This document shows, one piece after another, positions 33,117-33,703 of a DNA stretch of 33,703 nt. The position numbers and the translations under genes were made by a program. Position 1 is the first letter of the stretch. Each line of letters begins with the position of its first letter. The DNA is from Xanthobacteraceae bacterium (GTDB lineage: Bacteria > Pseudomonadota > Alphaproteobacteria > Rhizobiales > Xanthobacteraceae). The stretch spans positions 1 through 33,703 of the forward strand of contig JASHOR010000122.1 of NCBI GenBank assembly GCA_030041005.1, in the 5' to 3' direction. Under the pieces are notes generated by a model. It did no database searches, was not told where the DNA came from, and was given only the letters and a program-made list of their open reading frames with translations.

Positions 33117-33703
33117 CCGCCGGACACCACGCCAGCATGTTACGGGGAGGAGCCACGCTCAACGGTCGGTTGCGCCTCAGTATGGTTGTTCAGGATAGCC
33201 GAGTCTCGATGGTCCGTTTTGATTTTGTCGGATGAATCGGGCGCGCCCGTCGGAATAAAACCGCGAACGCCTATGTCGTTGAATTTTATTCATAAATTGT
33301 CATCGACCAATATGCATCCGGCACAATGTTTGTTCTGGATGGTCAGTGGGGACACTGGGCAGCCGCTCCTTACCCCTATCAATACTGCGAGAGGGCGTTT
33401 GCCTCATGTTTCGACAATCGACAATCCCTTCGGGCCAAAAGTGTTACCTATGTGTCCGGTATAATCCGTAACCTATGTGTCCGGAACAGACCGACACTAG
33501 ATGGCGCGCCCGAAGCGCCTCGTTGGAGCGGGTGATGAGCTTCGTTACCAACAATTTCACAAGGAAATCAATAAGCTTACGGTGCCGACACTGACCCATG
33601 TTAGTCGAAATGTTGGACGATTTGTTGGACGTGCTGGTCAAACGAAAATTGCTGTGAATACCGGCTGGGCGTTCGGCGACCTTCCACGGCAGTCGATCGT
33701 ATG
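33117..33703. repeat. Gene-free end with IS-end-like direct repeat
   Basis: About 590 bases with no convincing gene. The 14-mer acctatgtgtccgg occurs twice in the same orientation (33446-33459 and 33471-33484), 25 bases apart. Text of the form gtgttacctatgtgtccgg is, from memory, found at ends of integrase-type insertion sequences in Proteobacteria. No transposase is visible before the window ends. The AT content rises here, and small frames in this stretch lack family support. It may be an IS remnant or the start of an element continuing to the right. Confidence 0.5.

Overview
The window (33.7 kb, high GC, no rRNA, tRNA or CRISPR seen) looks like accessory catabolic and transport DNA from an alphaproteobacterium of the Hyphomicrobiales, close to Bradyrhizobium, Rhodopseudomonas or Xanthobacteraceae. 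The reasons are the LigABC/LigI protocatechuate genes, several solute-binding proteins of the Bug (tripartite tricarboxylate) type, an AqpS-type arsenic aquaglyceroporin operon, and short palindromic repeats containing 'ctcgcaatgacgg', which I associate with this group. The taxonomy is inferred from memory of protein families, not from a search.

Layout. 1-602: no protein gene, a chain of hairpins and palindromic repeats. 603-4979 (+): a 4,5-cleavage protocatechuate block, namely PDC hydrolase (ligI), an alpha/beta hydrolase, ligA, ligB and ligC. Ring opening, oxidation and lactone hydrolysis are present; the later hydratase and aldolase steps are not in the window. 5015-7534: a Bug-family binding protein (-) and a sulfatase (+). 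7538-13396 (-): a branched-chain-amino-acid-type ABC transporter (livF, livG, livM, livH and a binding protein) downstream of a second LigB-superfamily dioxygenase. 13683-15486 (+): two cupins and a VOC protein, divergent from that dioxygenase. 15534-16886 (-): a soluble globin-type chemoreceptor. 17289-18377 (+): a luciferase-like flavin monooxygenase. 18531-19996 (-): agmatinase and pyruvoyl-dependent arginine decarboxylase with ATGA overlap, preceded by a possible Arg-rich leader peptide. 20219-21856 (-): a CocE/NonD-type hydrolase. 22153-24478 (+): cupin, Bug-family binding protein and dienelactone-hydrolase-like protein. 24895-26885 (-): arsR-arsI-arsC-aqpS, every junction overlapping. 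27440-33116 (+): an SsuABC/TauABC-like ABC transporter, an isochorismatase-like amidase, a polysaccharide-deacetylase-like protein and an alpha/beta hydrolase resembling 2,6-dihydroxypseudooxynicotine hydrolase. 33117-33703: no gene; an insertion-sequence-end-like direct repeat.

How it fits together. Most of the window pairs an uptake system with ring-cleaving or hydrolytic enzymes, so it reads as a set of catabolic modules placed side by side. The first is a recognisable protocatechuate meta-cleavage route. The second (liv transporter, LigB-like dioxygenase, cupins, VOC), the third (cupin, binding protein, dienelactone hydrolase, CocE) and the last (ABC transporter, amidase, deacetylase, hydrolase) have no pathway I can name. 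The last module is visibly less GC-rich, and repeats and an IS-like end lie to its two sides, which suggests separate acquisition. The ars operon handles arsenate and methylarsenite without an ArsB or Acr3 pump, using a channel instead.
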